Assembly (NCBI RefSeq): GCF_007859915.1
Contig: NZ_SJPM01000002.1
Location: 958,398 to 1,022,397 of the forward strand
DNA length: 64,000 nucleotides
Source of the DNA: Neorhodopirellula pilleata
GTDB lineage: Bacteria; Planctomycetota; Planctomycetia; Pirellulales; Pirellulaceae
Direction: 5' to 3'
Under the pieces are notes generated by a model. It searched no databases. It was not told where the DNA came from and was given only the letters and a program-made list of their open reading frames with translations. Numbering within the stretch: position 1 is the stretch's first letter; each line of letters begins with the position of its first letter. Both the position numbers and the translations under genes were made by a program. This document shows, one piece after another, positions 19,298-29,563 of the stretch.

Positions 19298-20581
19298 ATG
19301 TTTATCGATCGCGTCGAAGTCGAATTTCTAGCCGGCAAGGGAGGCGATGGTTGCATGAGCTTCCGCCGTGAAAAGTTTGTCTCCAAAGGTGGCCCCGACG
19401 GAGGCGACGGAGGAACCGGAGGCAGCGTAATCTTGGAAGCTCGCGTGGGCGTGAATTCCCTTTCGGCGTTTGCGAGCCAACGATTCTTCAAAGCCGAAAA
19501 AGGACAACCCGGCCAAGGCAGTTTGCGACACGGACGACGCGGATGTGATCTGCGACTGTTCGTGCCATGTGGAACGAGCATCATCGATGCGGCGGATGGT
19601 TTCGTGATCAGAGACTTGACGACGCCCGGCGAGGAGTTCGTTATCGCCAAAGGCGGTCGCGGCGGACAAGGCAACACCCGGTTCAAGTCTGCACAAAACC
19701 AAGTCCCCCGCGAGAAAACACCGGGTGCTCCTGGAGAAGTGCGGCACGTCATCATGGAACTCAAGTCGATCGCCGACGTAGGCTTGATCGGCAAACCCAA
19801 CGCGGGCAAGAGTACATTGCTATCCCGCATCAGCAGCGCCCGACCCGAGATCGCCGACTATCCCTTCACGACCAAGTATCCGAATTTGGGCATCGTCGAA
19901 ATCGACGTCGAACGGTCGTTCGTCGTTGCCGACATCCCAGGCCTGATCGAAGGGGCCAGTGACGGCGTGGGACTTGGACATGAGTTCTTGCGACACATCG
20001 AACGCGCCGGAACCTTAGTCCATCTCGTTGAGCCGGCTCCGGTCGACGAGACTGATCCGATCGCCAACTACCAGGCGATCCGAGAAGAACTCGCACACTA
20101 CGATCCCACGCTTGGCGACCGTGAAGAAATAGTCGTGATGACGAAAAGTGAAATGGACATCGACGGTGAGGTTTTTCGCAACCTACAAGCGCATTTCCAA
20201 TCCAACCCGGTCAAGCACGACCGCGAACTGCATTCGATCAGCGCCGCCGCCGGTGAGGGGCTCAATGAACTGACCGAGGCGATCATGGATCGCGTTCACG
20301 CACGGCGTTTGCAGATGATCGCATCAGGTGAAAAGTTGCTGCCGATCCGAGAGGTCGACCAAGAGGCACTTATTCCCAAACCCAAACGGGTTCCGCCGCA
20401 CAAGCAAGGCTTAACCGCCAACCTGTCCGATCAAACGCCGTCCAAAGAGATCGACGCGGACGATCCGTGGGCCGAGGACAAAAAACATCGAGGGCACAAC
20501 AACCCTCACTTGGAAGTCAAAAAACGCAACGTCCGCAAACAGGTCAAGCGATACGGCAAGAAGACGGACGAGTCCCCGTGA
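19298..20581 (+). CDS. obgE: Obg family GTPase
   Basis: A 427-residue GTPase associated with the large ribosomal subunit, acting in 50S maturation and growth control. The glycine-rich Obg fold is at residues 1-158 ([13 protein letters not shown], then [11 protein letters not shown]). The G domain has G1 GKPNAGKST near 165, G2 [12 protein letters not shown]3 [11 protein letters not shown] and a G4-like MTKSEMD. The C-terminal ~70 residues are basic and unstructured ([28 protein letters not shown]), differing from the OCT domain of some Obg proteins. ATG at 19298 chosen because the Obg fold starts there. The stop overlaps the coaX start. Confidence 0.95.
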   Translation: MFIDRVEVEFLAGKGGDGCMSFRREKFVSKGGPDGGDGGTGGSVILEARVGVNSLSAFASQRFFKAEKGQPGQGSLRHGRRGCDLRLFVPCGTSIIDAADGFVIRDLTTPGEEFVIAKGGRGGQGNTRFKSAQNQVPREKTPGAPGEVRHVIMELKSIADVGLIGKPNAGKSTLLSRISSARPEIADYPFTTKYPNLGIVEIDVERSFVVADIPGLIEGASDGVGLGHEFLRHIERAGTLVHLVEPAPVDETDPIANYQAIREELAHYDPTLGDREEIVVMTKSEMDIDGEVFRNLQAHFQSNPVKHDRELHSISAAAGEGLNELTEAIMDRVHARRLQMIASGEKLLPIREVDQEALIPKPKRVPPHKQGLTANLSDQTPSKEIDADDPWAEDKKHRGHNNPHLEVKKRNVRKQVKRYGKKTDESP

Positions 20582-21324
20582 TCGTTGGGATCGATGTCGG
20601 CAACACCGCGATCAAATGGGTCACCGACCAAAAACGAGATCGCGTCGAATCCGTCCGACCGGGTTTGGACGGCACGCTGAGACACTTGGCAGCCGACCTG
20701 ATGCGTGCCACGGCCGACGCCGATTGCGCCGAGATCCGCATCGCGAGTGTCAACCGTTCGTCCGCAGCAATGCTGGAATCAGGATTGCGCGTCGATGCAC
20801 CGGGGAATTGGACGATTCGTCCGATCACAAGGGCGGACGTGCCGATCAAAGCGAACGTGGACTACCCCGAACGAGTTGGCATCGACCGATTGGTCGGTGC
20901 CTACGGTGCGAGTTTGATTCTCGAGATGCCGTTGGTGATTGTCGACGCCGGCACGACCGTGACGGTTGACTACGTTGACGAGCAAGGCGAATTCCAAGGC
21001 GGCGCGATCATGCCTGGCCTGATGATGCAAACCGCGTCGCTCGCACGCGGTACCGATGCGTTACCGGACCTGGAGTGGCAGGCATCGTGTTGCGGTGAAT
21101 CAGACGAACAAGTGCCGGGCAAGAACACCATCGCGGCAATCCGACTCGGAGTCTTGTCATCGGTCGCCGGAGGCGTGACTCGCTTGATCGAATCATACGG
21201 CAATCCGCGACACGTCATCGTCACCGGAGGCGATGCCGCCTGTCTTTCCAAAGCCTTGAAAATAGCCCATCAAATCCAGCCACACCTGGTCTGCCGAACC
21301 CTTCTCAAGTTGCCCCCAAAGTAG
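20578..21324 (+). CDS. coaX: Type III pantothenate kinase
   Basis: A 248-residue enzyme that phosphorylates pantothenate, the first step of coenzyme A synthesis. The N-terminal phosphate-binding motif [13 protein letters not shown], the pantothenate motif [14 protein letters not shown] (about 98-111) and the second ATP motif [15 protein letters not shown] (about 120) are typical of CoaX. Its GTG start (20578) overlaps the obgE stop. The TAG stop codon (21322-21324) lies within a hairpin repeat that begins at 21321, so the repeat forms the end of the gene. Confidence 0.93.
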   Translation: MIVGIDVGNTAIKWVTDQKRDRVESVRPGLDGTLRHLAADLMRATADADCAEIRIASVNRSSAAMLESGLRVDAPGNWTIRPITRADVPIKANVDYPERVGIDRLVGAYGASLILEMPLVIVDAGTTVTVDYVDEQGEFQGGAIMPGLMMQTASLARGTDALPDLEWQASCCGESDEQVPGKNTIAAIRLGVLSSVAGGVTRLIESYGNPRHVIVTGGDAACLSKALKIAHQIQPHLVCRTLLKLPPK

Positions 21325-21484
21325 GCTGGGTCGAAGCCGCTTCGGCGCAGACCCGGCAAGGGTTCACGATCGACAATCTCCGTGTCAACGATTGCTATCG
21401 CTCCACGACAGCAACCGCCAAAAGCCAACTGCTAATAGCCAATCCCTGCCGGGTCTGCGCCGAAGCGGCTTCGACCCAGCCTAC
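21321..21484. repeat. Two inverted hairpin repeats around a heptamer stretch
   Basis: The GTAGGCTGGGT...ACCCGGCA copy (21321-21358) and the TGCCGGGT...ACCCAGCCTAC copy (21447-21484) are 38 bp each and complementary, forming an inverted pair around 88 bp. The interior ends in a degenerate 7-bp-period stretch (21412-21444). The left copy supplies the coaX stop codon. The pair may form a long hairpin in the RNA after coaX and separate it from surE. Confidence 0.85.
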
Positions 21485-21571
21485 TTATGACGCGTTAGAC
21501 CGATCGGCAAATGAGGCTTTTTCGGGTACACAATGGGTTTCGCGTTCCGCTACTCAAACACGATCACCACC

Positions 21572-22333
21572 ATGCGAATTCTCTTGACCAACGATGATGG
21601 CGTGTATGCGCCCGGATTGGCGGCGCTGGGGCATCAACTGCGTCACCTTGGCGAAGTCGTGACCGTTGCTCCCGCGACCGAACAAAGTGGCGTCGGGCAT
21701 TCGATCACCTATCTCACGCCGCTCGTGCCCAAATCCATCCATCGGGACGGGCGACATTGGGCTTGGGCGGTCGAAGGATCGCCGGCGGATTGCGTAAAAT
21801 TATCACTGGCGGAATTGATGGTCGACCAACCGATCGATCTCGTGGTCAGTGGCATCAATAGCGGGCTCAACGCGGGGATCAATGTGCTATATTCTGGCAC
21901 CGTCGCCGCCGCGATCGAGGGGGCGTTCTTTGGCGTGACGAGTGTCGCCGTTTCGCTCGAGCACAATGATGACGCCGATTTTGCCGCCGCCGCCGTGATC
22001 GCCAAGAACGTGATTAGCCAATTGATCCAACACGACGAAACTCAAGGTGGACTGTTCAATCTAAATATTCCAACCGCCGCGACCGAGACCGCGCGGCCGG
22101 TCAAGGTGGTTCCGATGGGTCTGGCACAGTACGGCCGACGCTACGAAAAACGTCTCGACCCGGGTGGACGGGATTATTACTGGGCGTTGTGGTCCGAGCC
22201 GAAAAACCCGCCCGACGAAATGACTGATCTGGCGCAACTCCGTGAAGGCAACGTGACACTGACACCGTTGCACTTCAATTTGACGCGGCACGAGTTGCTC
22301 GAGCAGATGACGACCTGGGACTTGAGAGGTTAG
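21572..22333 (+). CDS. surE: 5'/3'-nucleotidase SurE
   Basis: A 253-residue SurE-type metallophosphatase that removes phosphate from nucleoside monophosphates and is linked to stationary-phase survival. The start MRILLTNDDGVYAPGL contains the metal-binding NDDG. The motifs APATEQSGVGHSIT, VEGSPADCVKLSL, and VSGINSGLNAGINVLYSGTVAAAIEG follow. ATG at 21572 chosen because the family begins directly with this strand. The next gene follows after 6 bp. Confidence 0.95.
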   Translation: MRILLTNDDGVYAPGLAALGHQLRHLGEVVTVAPATEQSGVGHSITYLTPLVPKSIHRDGRHWAWAVEGSPADCVKLSLAELMVDQPIDLVVSGINSGLNAGINVLYSGTVAAAIEGAFFGVTSVAVSLEHNDDADFAAAAVIAKNVISQLIQHDETQGGLFNLNIPTAATETARPVKVVPMGLAQYGRRYEKRLDPGGRDYYWALWSEPKNPPDEMTDLAQLREGNVTLTPLHFNLTRHELLEQMTTWDLRG

Positions 22334-22339
22334 CGGCCG

Positions 22340-23326
22340 ATGGAAGCCCCCGAACTGCCGCCGGTCAGCCCCACGCCTGAGCAATCTTTGTTAGCCAATC
22401 TGCGCAATTGGACAGACGTCTTCCCTTGGTTGCGTTTGGTCAAGGTGTGTCGGGTTGCCGGTGGACCGGTGTGGATCGTCCATTCGGTCGCTGCGTTGGT
22501 CTTATGGTGGATGGGATTGCGTTTGTTACACGTGGATCTGGGTGGAATGGTATCCGATGATGGATACAGACGTTTGTTCGCGCCATCTTCGTTCGAAGTG
22601 GTCGGGATCTTGTGGACTTGGTTGTTGGCTCTACCACACATGATGGCGTTTGTTCGAGTCGGCGCATTGTTGACGGCCGGACGAGAAATCCCTTCGTACC
22701 TAGGCACATGGAAACTTGTTGGCCGCCGGCTTAGTCTGGGTGCGTTGATCTTGATCCTGCCTGTTCTAAGTTCGTTACCATTCGTCATTGCCGCCTGGGT
22801 TTGCACGACTTTGGCTAGCTGGTTGGTCTTTGCCCAGCCGATGGCGGACTGGGTGTCGATGCTGTGGATCGTCCCATCGCTGATTGTGGCTGGCTTGTTG
22901 TTGGTGGGAGCGAAGGCGGCCGTTCCGTTGGCGCTAGTCAGTCTGATGACCGAAGCGAAGCCCGACGCGATGGATTCGCTCAGTCGTGGTTACGAGTACG
23001 CGTTGCGTCGATTGCCCCAAGTTATTGGTTATGCTTTGGTCGCGATCATGATGGCGTTACCCGTTTTGCTCGGGTGGGGATTGGTCTTGCTAACGGCTTG
23101 GTGGGTGGCGATCGTTTCGGGTGCAGCCAGTGGTAAAGTCATGTGGTTGTTGATCATGACCGGTGCTGCGATCGCCATGATGCTGATCACTGCGATGATC
23201 GGCGGAGTTTACCTGCTATTGCGTCGCTCGGCCGGTGGTCAAGAAATCGCCGATGTATGGGCCGAATCGGAAGGCTGGATCGCCCCCCCAATGCCATCAG
23301 TACGTCAGAACAAGTTGTCGTCGTAG
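22340..23326 (+). CDS. Polytopic membrane protein, unknown
   Basis: A 328-residue protein with about six hydrophobic segments (near residues 47-62, 88-110, 132-160, 170-200, 230-255 and 268-290). The N-terminal ~25 residues are polar and proline-rich; the C-terminus has a short acidic amphipathic stretch. A motif DAMDSLSRGYEYALRRLPQ between segments is reminiscent of glycerophosphoryl-diester or YciC-like membrane domains, but this is not certain. It starts 6 bp after surE and may be co-transcribed. Its TAG stop is followed within 3 bp by a hairpin repeat. Confidence 0.7.
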   Translation: MEAPELPPVSPTPEQSLLANLRNWTDVFPWLRLVKVCRVAGGPVWIVHSVAALVLWWMGLRLLHVDLGGMVSDDGYRRLFAPSSFEVVGILWTWLLALPHMMAFVRVGALLTAGREIPSYLGTWKLVGRRLSLGALILILPVLSSLPFVIAAWVCTTLASWLVFAQPMADWVSMLWIVPSLIVAGLLLVGAKAAVPLALVSLMTEAKPDAMDSLSRGYEYALRRLPQVIGYALVAIMMALPVLLGWGLVLLTAWWVAIVSGAASGKVMWLLIMTGAAIAMMLITAMIGGVYLLLRRSAGGQEIADVWAESEGWIAPPMPSVRQNKLSS

Positions 23327-23376
23327 TCGTAGGCTGGGTGGAGGAGGGCTCTGACGACGAACACCCGGCGGGCGTG

Positions 23377-23446
23377 GCTATTGGCTATTGGCTATTAGTG
23401 GTTGGTGGTTGGTGGTTGGTGATTGGTGATTGGCAAATAGCCGGGT
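23377..23446. repeat. Heptamer array (GGCTATT to GGTGATT)
   Basis: About nine units in a 7-bp register: GGCTATT three times, then AGTGGTT, GGTGGTT twice, GGTGATT twice and GGCAAAT. The drift within a fixed period is clear. Confidence 0.8.
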
Positions 23447-23552
23447 GTATGAGTGCCGTCGCTCCGCGACTCGCTGACTGTTTCGGGCATTTGATCCCCA
23501 TGCTCACGCATGGGGCTAATTGCTAACGTCGCTCCGCGACTGAAACCCCAAC

Positions 23553-23635
23553 AGCTACTCGCTACTCGCTACTCGCTACTCGCCACTCGCCACTCGCTAC
23601 TCGCTACTCGCCACTCGCCACTCGCCACTCGCCAC
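23553..23635. repeat. Heptamer array (CTACTCG / CCACTCG)
   Basis: About twelve units alternating between CTACTCG and CCACTCG in blocks, in a 7-bp register. It ends directly against the groEL terminator. Confidence 0.85.
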
Positions 23636-23636
23636 G

Positions 23637-23674
23637 AAAAAACCCCCGCGATTGCTCGCGAGGGTTTCTTTATT
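23637..23674 (-). terminator. Rho-independent terminator of groEL (bidirectional)
   Basis: Read on the minus strand, ACCCTCGCGA-GCAA-TCGCGGGGGT forms a GC-rich stem followed by six T residues, 26 bp beyond the groEL stop. On the plus strand the T-rich side also allows termination of the membrane-protein transcript. It is the clearest intrinsic terminator in the window. Confidence 0.85.
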
Positions 23675-23699
23675 CGAATCAGTCTTTCGACTGGTTGTC

Positions 23700-25325
<1,626 letters not shown>

Positions 25326-25377
25326 CTAAAGTGGAGTTAAGAGTTTTGAATGGGAAGGGAGAATACGGTTAAGGGTC

Positions 25378-25695
25378 TCAACCGATCACGGCGAGAACAT
25401 CGTCTTCACGCATGAGCAGGTATTCGACATCGTCAATTTCGACCGTTTCGCCGGCGTAGCTACTGAACAGAACTCGGTCGCCGTTGGTCAATTGGCTCGG
25501 GGCACGCGATCCGTCGTCGAGTTGTTTGCCGGTACCGATCGCGACCACAGTGCCGCGGGCGGGTTTATCCTTCGCCGAATCCGGCAGCACGATTCCGCCT
25601 GCGGTCGTGCTTTCGCTTTCATCACGCTGAACGACGATTCGCTCACCGAGGGGTTGCAGGCGAATCTTGGAAGCCTTTTTCGTGGCAGTTGCCAT
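25378..25695 (-). CDS. groES: 10-kDa co-chaperonin GroES
   Basis: A 105-residue GroES that caps GroEL rings. Motifs: IRLQPLGERIVVQRDESE near the start, TAGGIVLPDSAKDKPARGTVVAIG with the mobile loop (about 28-50), and DRVLFSSYAGETVEIDDVEYLLMREDDVLAV at the end. There is a short basic N-terminal extension of about 10 residues (ATATKKASK). The ATG at 25695 is preceded by AAAGGTG about 8 bp upstream, a good ribosome site. The longer upstream frame is rejected. First gene of the operon. No CIRCE element was found upstream. Confidence 0.95.
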   Translation of the reverse strand: MATATKKASKIRLQPLGERIVVQRDESESTTAGGIVLPDSAKDKPARGTVVAIGTGKQLDDGSRAPSQLTNGDRVLFSSYAGETVEIDDVEYLLMREDDVLAVIG

Positions 25696-26070
25696 GTCCG
25701 TGACACCTTTCTGTTTTCGAAACGATTGGGGAGTTGAGTATGTTTGCAGTCGATTCAGATCACGGGCTGGCGTCAATGTGGCAGACCGTGATGCGTTTAG
25801 CTATCTGCTAGCAATCCACGTGCCGGAAGGCATTCTATCGACGTAAGACGTTTACTATGAATACCTTACGCATATCAAACGTCGTGGGAAGTCGGTCTGC
25901 GAAACCAGATTGGCAGACTAATGGTTACGGATCCACACGGGTGCGTTTGTTGGCGAACGGAATTACCCACATTTCGAGGACGGCGCTTGCTCGAACGTTT
26001 TGTATCGCGTTCCGGTTTCCCGTAACGTCAAATTTGCAGGTCGATCTTTTAGGGCTGCGGACTCGACGGA
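25696..26070. other. groES upstream region
   Basis: A 375-bp gap that should hold the groES promoter. A short inverted repeat TTAGCTA-TCTGC-TAGCAA lies near 25797-25814; it is not a CIRCE site (TTAGCACTC-N9-GAGTGCTAA), which was looked for and not found. No gene was accepted; a 75-codon frame here has no supporting feature. Confidence 0.5.
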
Positions 26071-26733
26071 TTAAGGCGAGATGAGCGCCGCGTCGCCCCA
26101 AAGACTGGGATCTTCGGCGACGGGAAAGGTCTCGCCCAGCGTCAAAGATTGATAACCCAACTCTCGGTCCGTCACGGCATAGAAAAAGCCGATCCGGGGT
26201 TGGTCGATGGGATCATAGCCCGTCATCGCCGAGGCCGGGATGATGCCGGAAAGTTCATACCCATCATGCTTGGGGGCCGCGTGGATCAAGAGTGATCCGC
26301 CGGAGATCGGCTTTGGATTGGCACGCGCCCGATTGATCGGCACCATCGCCGCGACGGGTCGATCACGCTGGGGACCCCCGCCCGCTGGCAACCACAGAAA
26401 CCGATGACAATGCTGCGTCGCCCGGTGAATGTTGGGACTGTTGCGTGTATCCATCCAAAGATGCAATCCGTCGCTTTCGTCCAAACGCGTGTCGCGACAC
26501 CATGGCATCGCCCGCTTGCCGATCACCTTCATCCAAAACCCAATGCCTTCTTCGGACCAACCGACACGTAAGTCCGCGAACGTTGGGCCGCCGGATAAGG
26601 CTCCGAATGAAGGCAGACGACAGCTCGGTGGCAATTCCAAACCTCGATTCGTCCACGCAAGTTCGGCTTTGGTCAGACGCACTTCAAACTTGAACAGGAT
26701 GGTCGGATCGACGAGTTGCGAGGATTTTGTCAT
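26071..26733 (-). CDS. Carbohydrate-binding (CBM9-like) domain protein, tentative
   Basis: A 220-residue soluble protein without a signal peptide. It seems to be one beta-rich domain. The central part (DGLHLWMDTRNSPNIHRATQHCHRF) resembles the DGxxLxxDxR motif of DOMON/CBM9-type sugar- or heme-binding folds, and later strands (GGSLLIHAAPKHDGYELSGIIPASAM) fit the same fold. No enzymatic motif is seen. It stands alone between groES and the acidic repeat protein. The fold assignment is an inference from a short motif. Confidence 0.5.
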   Translation of the reverse strand: MTKSSQLVDPTILFKFEVRLTKAELAWTNRGLELPPSCRLPSFGALSGGPTFADLRVGWSEEGIGFWMKVIGKRAMPWCRDTRLDESDGLHLWMDTRNSPNIHRATQHCHRFLWLPAGGGPQRDRPVAAMVPINRARANPKPISGGSLLIHAAPKHDGYELSGIIPASAMTGYDPIDQPRIGFFYAVTDRELGYQSLTLGETFPVAEDPSLWGDAALISP

Positions 26734-27065
26734 GCCGAGATCGTAGCATCATTTCCTAATCGCTACAGCCGGAAACCTTTGCCCCGAAAGATGAAATTCA
26801 TTGATCAAAACCAAACCCCTAACCGTCAAGGTCGCCGATAGCGTGCATAGCGACAACCGCATGGAAGCGTCGAGCGTATCGGTCAGGTTTCTTCTCTTTC
26901 CCCCCTGATCGGTCTTCTAGCACGACACCCAACGTCGCCTGCCCACCTCACTACCCGCGGACGTTTTCTCCGCACCATCGAAACGGCCACAAAGCTTCAT
27001 ACACGCCGGCGATTCGCGCATCCCGGCCACCGGCACGACGATGGAAACCTTTAAGGATATCAATC
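26734..27065. other. Divergent intergenic region
   Basis: A 332-bp gap between two divergent genes. It should hold both promoters. None of the window's repeat families occurs here and no promoter box was confidently read. Confidence 0.5.
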
Positions 27066-29201
27066 ATGTTCCGAAAACCTTTCATTCAACGTTCTTATCA
27101 GACCATCACCCGATCCTTCACAAGCAAAGCACTTCGCCGAGCGATGCTATCGGCAATGATCGCCGGATCCTCGCTCACAACACTGCCTTCGGTCAATGCG
27201 AGCGACACGGACACCCGTGGCGGCATCTCGATACTTGTCCACGAGTTCGCCGGAACGGACAAGCAATCACAAGCGACCGAACAAGACTCGGCCGCCGATG
27301 CCGCCGAAGAGTCATTGCCGAGCCCAGGAACGCACGACAGCGTTCCGGTCACTAGCACAGCGAGTGAGCTGGACAAGAACATCGCTGCAGCCGTGGCAGC
27401 ATCCATTGCCAAACTTGGTATCTCGATCGAGCAAGTGCTCGAACCCTTCGCGATGGTCGGGCCGATCGCCAATGAAGCTCCAACGGCTGAACAGCTTGAC
27501 GGATCGGTTGCACTGAATCGATGGTGGCTTGATACCGAGACCGTCGCCGTCGCTAAGACGGAAAATGAAGCCTGCGTTGAGGCAGATGACGCCTCCGCAA
27601 CGACAGCAGCCATCGAAGAACTTGCCGCCGAAGAACCATTGGATGTGCAAGAGCCCACCGTCGAATCAAGCGACGATAAACTAATCGGATCTTCGCCGGT
27701 CATTGTGACGATTCAAGACGCCTACCTACCTTACGACTTGTCGCAGCGTGACTTGGAACTGAACGGCCTGTCACTGTCGACCGTAGTTCCACTGAAAGAA
27801 AAAAACTATGTGTTGAAACCGGAGACAACCCAAGAGGAAGCGGATTCCGTCGAAGTCGCGGCGGCGGAAGAGTTGGCCATGGAAGTGGCCGTTGTTGAAG
27901 AGACAGCGGAGGAAGCGGACTTCGTCGAAGTTGCGGTGGCGGAAGAGCCGGCCATGGAAGTGGCCGTTGTTGAAGAGGCGGCGGAGGAAGCGGACTTCGT
28001 CGAAGTTGCGGTGGCGGAAGAGCCAGCCATGGAAGTGGCCGTTGTTGAAGAGGCGGCGGAGGAAGCGGACTCCGTCGAAGTCGCGGTGGCGGAAGAGCCA
28101 GCCATGGAAGTGGCCGTTGTTGAAGAGGCGGCGGAGGAAGCGGACTCCGTCGAAGTCGCGGTGCCGGAAGAGCCGGCCATGGAAGTGGCCGTTGTTGAAG
28201 AGGCGGCGGAGGAAGCGGACTCCGTCGAAGTCGCGGTGGCGGAAGAGCCGGCCATGGAAGTCGCCGCTGTTGAAGAGGCGGCGGAGGAAGCGGACTTCGT
28301 CGAAGTCGCGGCGGCGGAAGAGCCGGCCACGGAAGTGGCCGTTGTTGAAGAGGCGGCGGAGAAAGCGGACTCCGTCGAAGTCGCGGTAGTGGAAGAGTCG
28401 GCCGTGGAAGCGGTTGTTGTGGACGAAGTGGACGTCGCGGTGGCTGATGTCAAGTCATCGCCGGAATGCCTGCTGGACACATTGGCTCATCAAACGTCTG
28501 AGTTGGCGGCACGAGCTGAAGCGGTCGATTTCACGATCGCCCGCCTCGGTGAATCGTTCGGCGAGTGGGTCGCTAGCTTGTCGGAACCTCGGGCCAAAGT
28601 AGCCAAAGATGCCGCCCCAGCTCTACTCGCGGAAGTCGTTGTGGAACCGAACGCTTCGACTGAAGCATCTCCAGTTGCGGATATCGAGGATGACGAAGAC
28701 TCCGTCGAGATCGTTTCGGCGGCGATCGGTTCAGCCGTGGTGTGCCCGAGCGAATGTGAGTTGATCGCGGAGTCAAAAGATGTCGAGCCGACTGAAGAGG
28801 TTGCCGTCGCGATGATGGAAGTTGAAGGCGAGTTGATTCCCGCTCCCGTGGCCGATCCGGCTGCTGATGCGATCGAGCAAATCGCGATGATGGAAGTCGA
28901 TGGACAAGCCATCCCGGCTCCTGTCGCCGATCCGATCCCCAACGGTGACGCGCAAGAGCAAATCGCCTCGTCAGAGGACGACGAAGATCTCGCCACCAAC
29001 GAACCCGTCGCGATGGAAGCTGAACTGGCCGACAGTCGCCCCGAGGCCGAAGCGTCGATCGAAGATCTGATCGCCACGATCAGCCAATGGCAGCGAGAAG
29101 CGATTCAATCGATCCTCAACGTTGAGGAGCCTGCCTTAGCGGAACCGGCCGCGGCCGTCGCAGAAAAGGTCGATGCATCGACCGAATCGATACTTCGATA
29201 G
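27066..29201 (+). CDS. Secreted acidic protein with eight 25-residue repeats
   Basis: A 711-residue protein. An N-terminal basic and hydrophobic region of about 50 residues, ending near SVNA, looks like a long planctomycete-type signal peptide. The rest is strongly acidic. Residues 257-456 are eight tandem copies of a 25-residue unit of the type EEADSVEVAVAEEPAMEVAV, encoded by near-identical 75-bp DNA repeats (27834-28433). After that come shorter, looser repeats (MMEVEGELIPAPVADP and MMEVDGQAIPAPVADP). Cysteines are few. No domain was recognised. It is likely a disordered or fibrous envelope or matrix protein, possibly cation-binding. The repeats are uniform enough to suggest recent expansion. 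Confidence 0.75.
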   Translation: MFRKPFIQRSYQTITRSFTSKALRRAMLSAMIAGSSLTTLPSVNASDTDTRGGISILVHEFAGTDKQSQATEQDSAADAAEESLPSPGTHDSVPVTSTASELDKNIAAAVAASIAKLGISIEQVLEPFAMVGPIANEAPTAEQLDGSVALNRWWLDTETVAVAKTENEACVEADDASATTAAIEELAAEEPLDVQEPTVESSDDKLIGSSPVIVTIQDAYLPYDLSQRDLELNGLSLSTVVPLKEKNYVLKPETTQEEADSVEVAAAEELAMEVAVVEETAEEADFVEVAVAEEPAMEVAVVEEAAEEADFVEVAVAEEPAMEVAVVEEAAEEADSVEVAVAEEPAMEVAVVEEAAEEADSVEVAVPEEPAMEVAVVEEAAEEADSVEVAVAEEPAMEVAAVEEAAEEADFVEVAAAEEPATEVAVVEEAAEKADSVEVAVVEESAVEAVVVDEVDVAVADVKSSPECLLDTLAHQTSELAARAEAVDFTIARLGESFGEWVASLSEPRAKVAKDAAPALLAEVVVEPNASTEASPVADIEDDEDSVEIVSAAIGSAVVCPSECELIAESKDVEPTEEVAVAMMEVEGELIPAPVADPAADAIEQIAMMEVDGQAIPAPVADPIPNGDAQEQIASSEDDEDLATNEPVAMEAELADSRPEAEASIEDLIATISQWQREAIQSILNVEEPALAEPAAAVAEKVDASTESILR
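27834..28433 (+). repeat. 75-bp coding tandem repeat, eight copies
   Basis: Eight in-frame copies of a 75-bp unit. The first and last are the most divergent; the inner six are nearly identical and differ mainly at TTC/TCC (Phe/Ser), GCG/CCG (Ala/Pro) and ATG/ACG positions. Because 75 is a multiple of three, the other frames stay open as well, producing false long reading frames on both strands. Confidence 0.9.
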
Positions 29202-29563
29202 TCGCGGCGTCGCCACAGTCAATGTAGGCTGGGTCGAAGCGATAGCGGAGACCCGGCAGCGATGGAATTCTTAGCGGTTCGCCATTGGCAAATCAGCTCT
29301 GCCCAAGTCGCTCAGCAAAGCACGCAGGCGAGTCTCTCCGAGACTCGCGGTATTCAACGTCTCGGAGAGACGTTGCTACATGTATAAGGCCAAAGAACTT
29401 TCGCGAAGGTGCATGGAGGTTCCGAATATTTCTTCTTGAACCTACTTTGAATCTAGAATCTTTTTTTCGGCCGCGATTAATTGGACTTGATGCTAAGTTG
29501 CAAACTGCCGGGCGTTCGTCGCAGAGCCTCCTCCACCCAGCCTACAATTTGCCGAAACTTCGG
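29202..29563. other. Convergent intergenic region with three repeats
   Basis: A 362-bp gap between convergent genes. It has a hairpin repeat (29224-29258), a weak heptamer stretch (29273-29292), an inverted repeat GTCTCTCCGAGAC/GTCTCGGAGAGAC (29332-29371), and another hairpin repeat (29506-29545). No gene is seen; a 99-codon frame runs across these repeats and is rejected. Confidence 0.75.
29332..29371. repeat. GTCTCTCCGAGAC inverted repeat
   Basis: Two 13-bp arms (29332-29344 and 29359-29371) are exact reverse complements around a 14-bp loop. Each arm is also a near-palindrome by itself. It could act as a terminator-like hairpin between convergent genes, though no T-run follows. Confidence 0.75.

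Larger units (their letters stand above)
23327..23699. other. Convergent intergenic region: repeats and terminator
   Basis: A 373-bp gap with a hairpin repeat (23329-23370), a heptamer array (about 23377-23446), a CCCCATGC hairpin (23496-23515) between GTCGCTCCGCGAC palindromes, a second heptamer array (23553-23635) and a strong bidirectional terminator (23637-23674). No gene is seen. Confidence 0.8.

Noticed and set aside
19559..19580. GTGCCATGTGGAAC as a second parS
   Set aside because: It lies inside the conserved obgE coding region (RLFVPCGTS), one arm is imperfect, and the bases are explained by the protein.
25696..25860. CIRCE/HrcA operator upstream of groES
   Set aside because: The sequence was read for TTAGCACTC-N9-GAGTGCTAA; only a short unrelated inverted repeat was found.
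25857..26084. A 75-codon frame upstream of groES
   Set aside because: No ribosome site, no recognisable motif, and it overlaps the next gene's end on the other strand.
27806..28480. Long Ser/Ala/Thr-repeat frame opposite the acidic protein, and a Lys/Arg-rich frame on the same strand
   Set aside because: Both are shadows of the 75-bp coding repeat, whose length is a multiple of three so that stop-free frames arise automatically.
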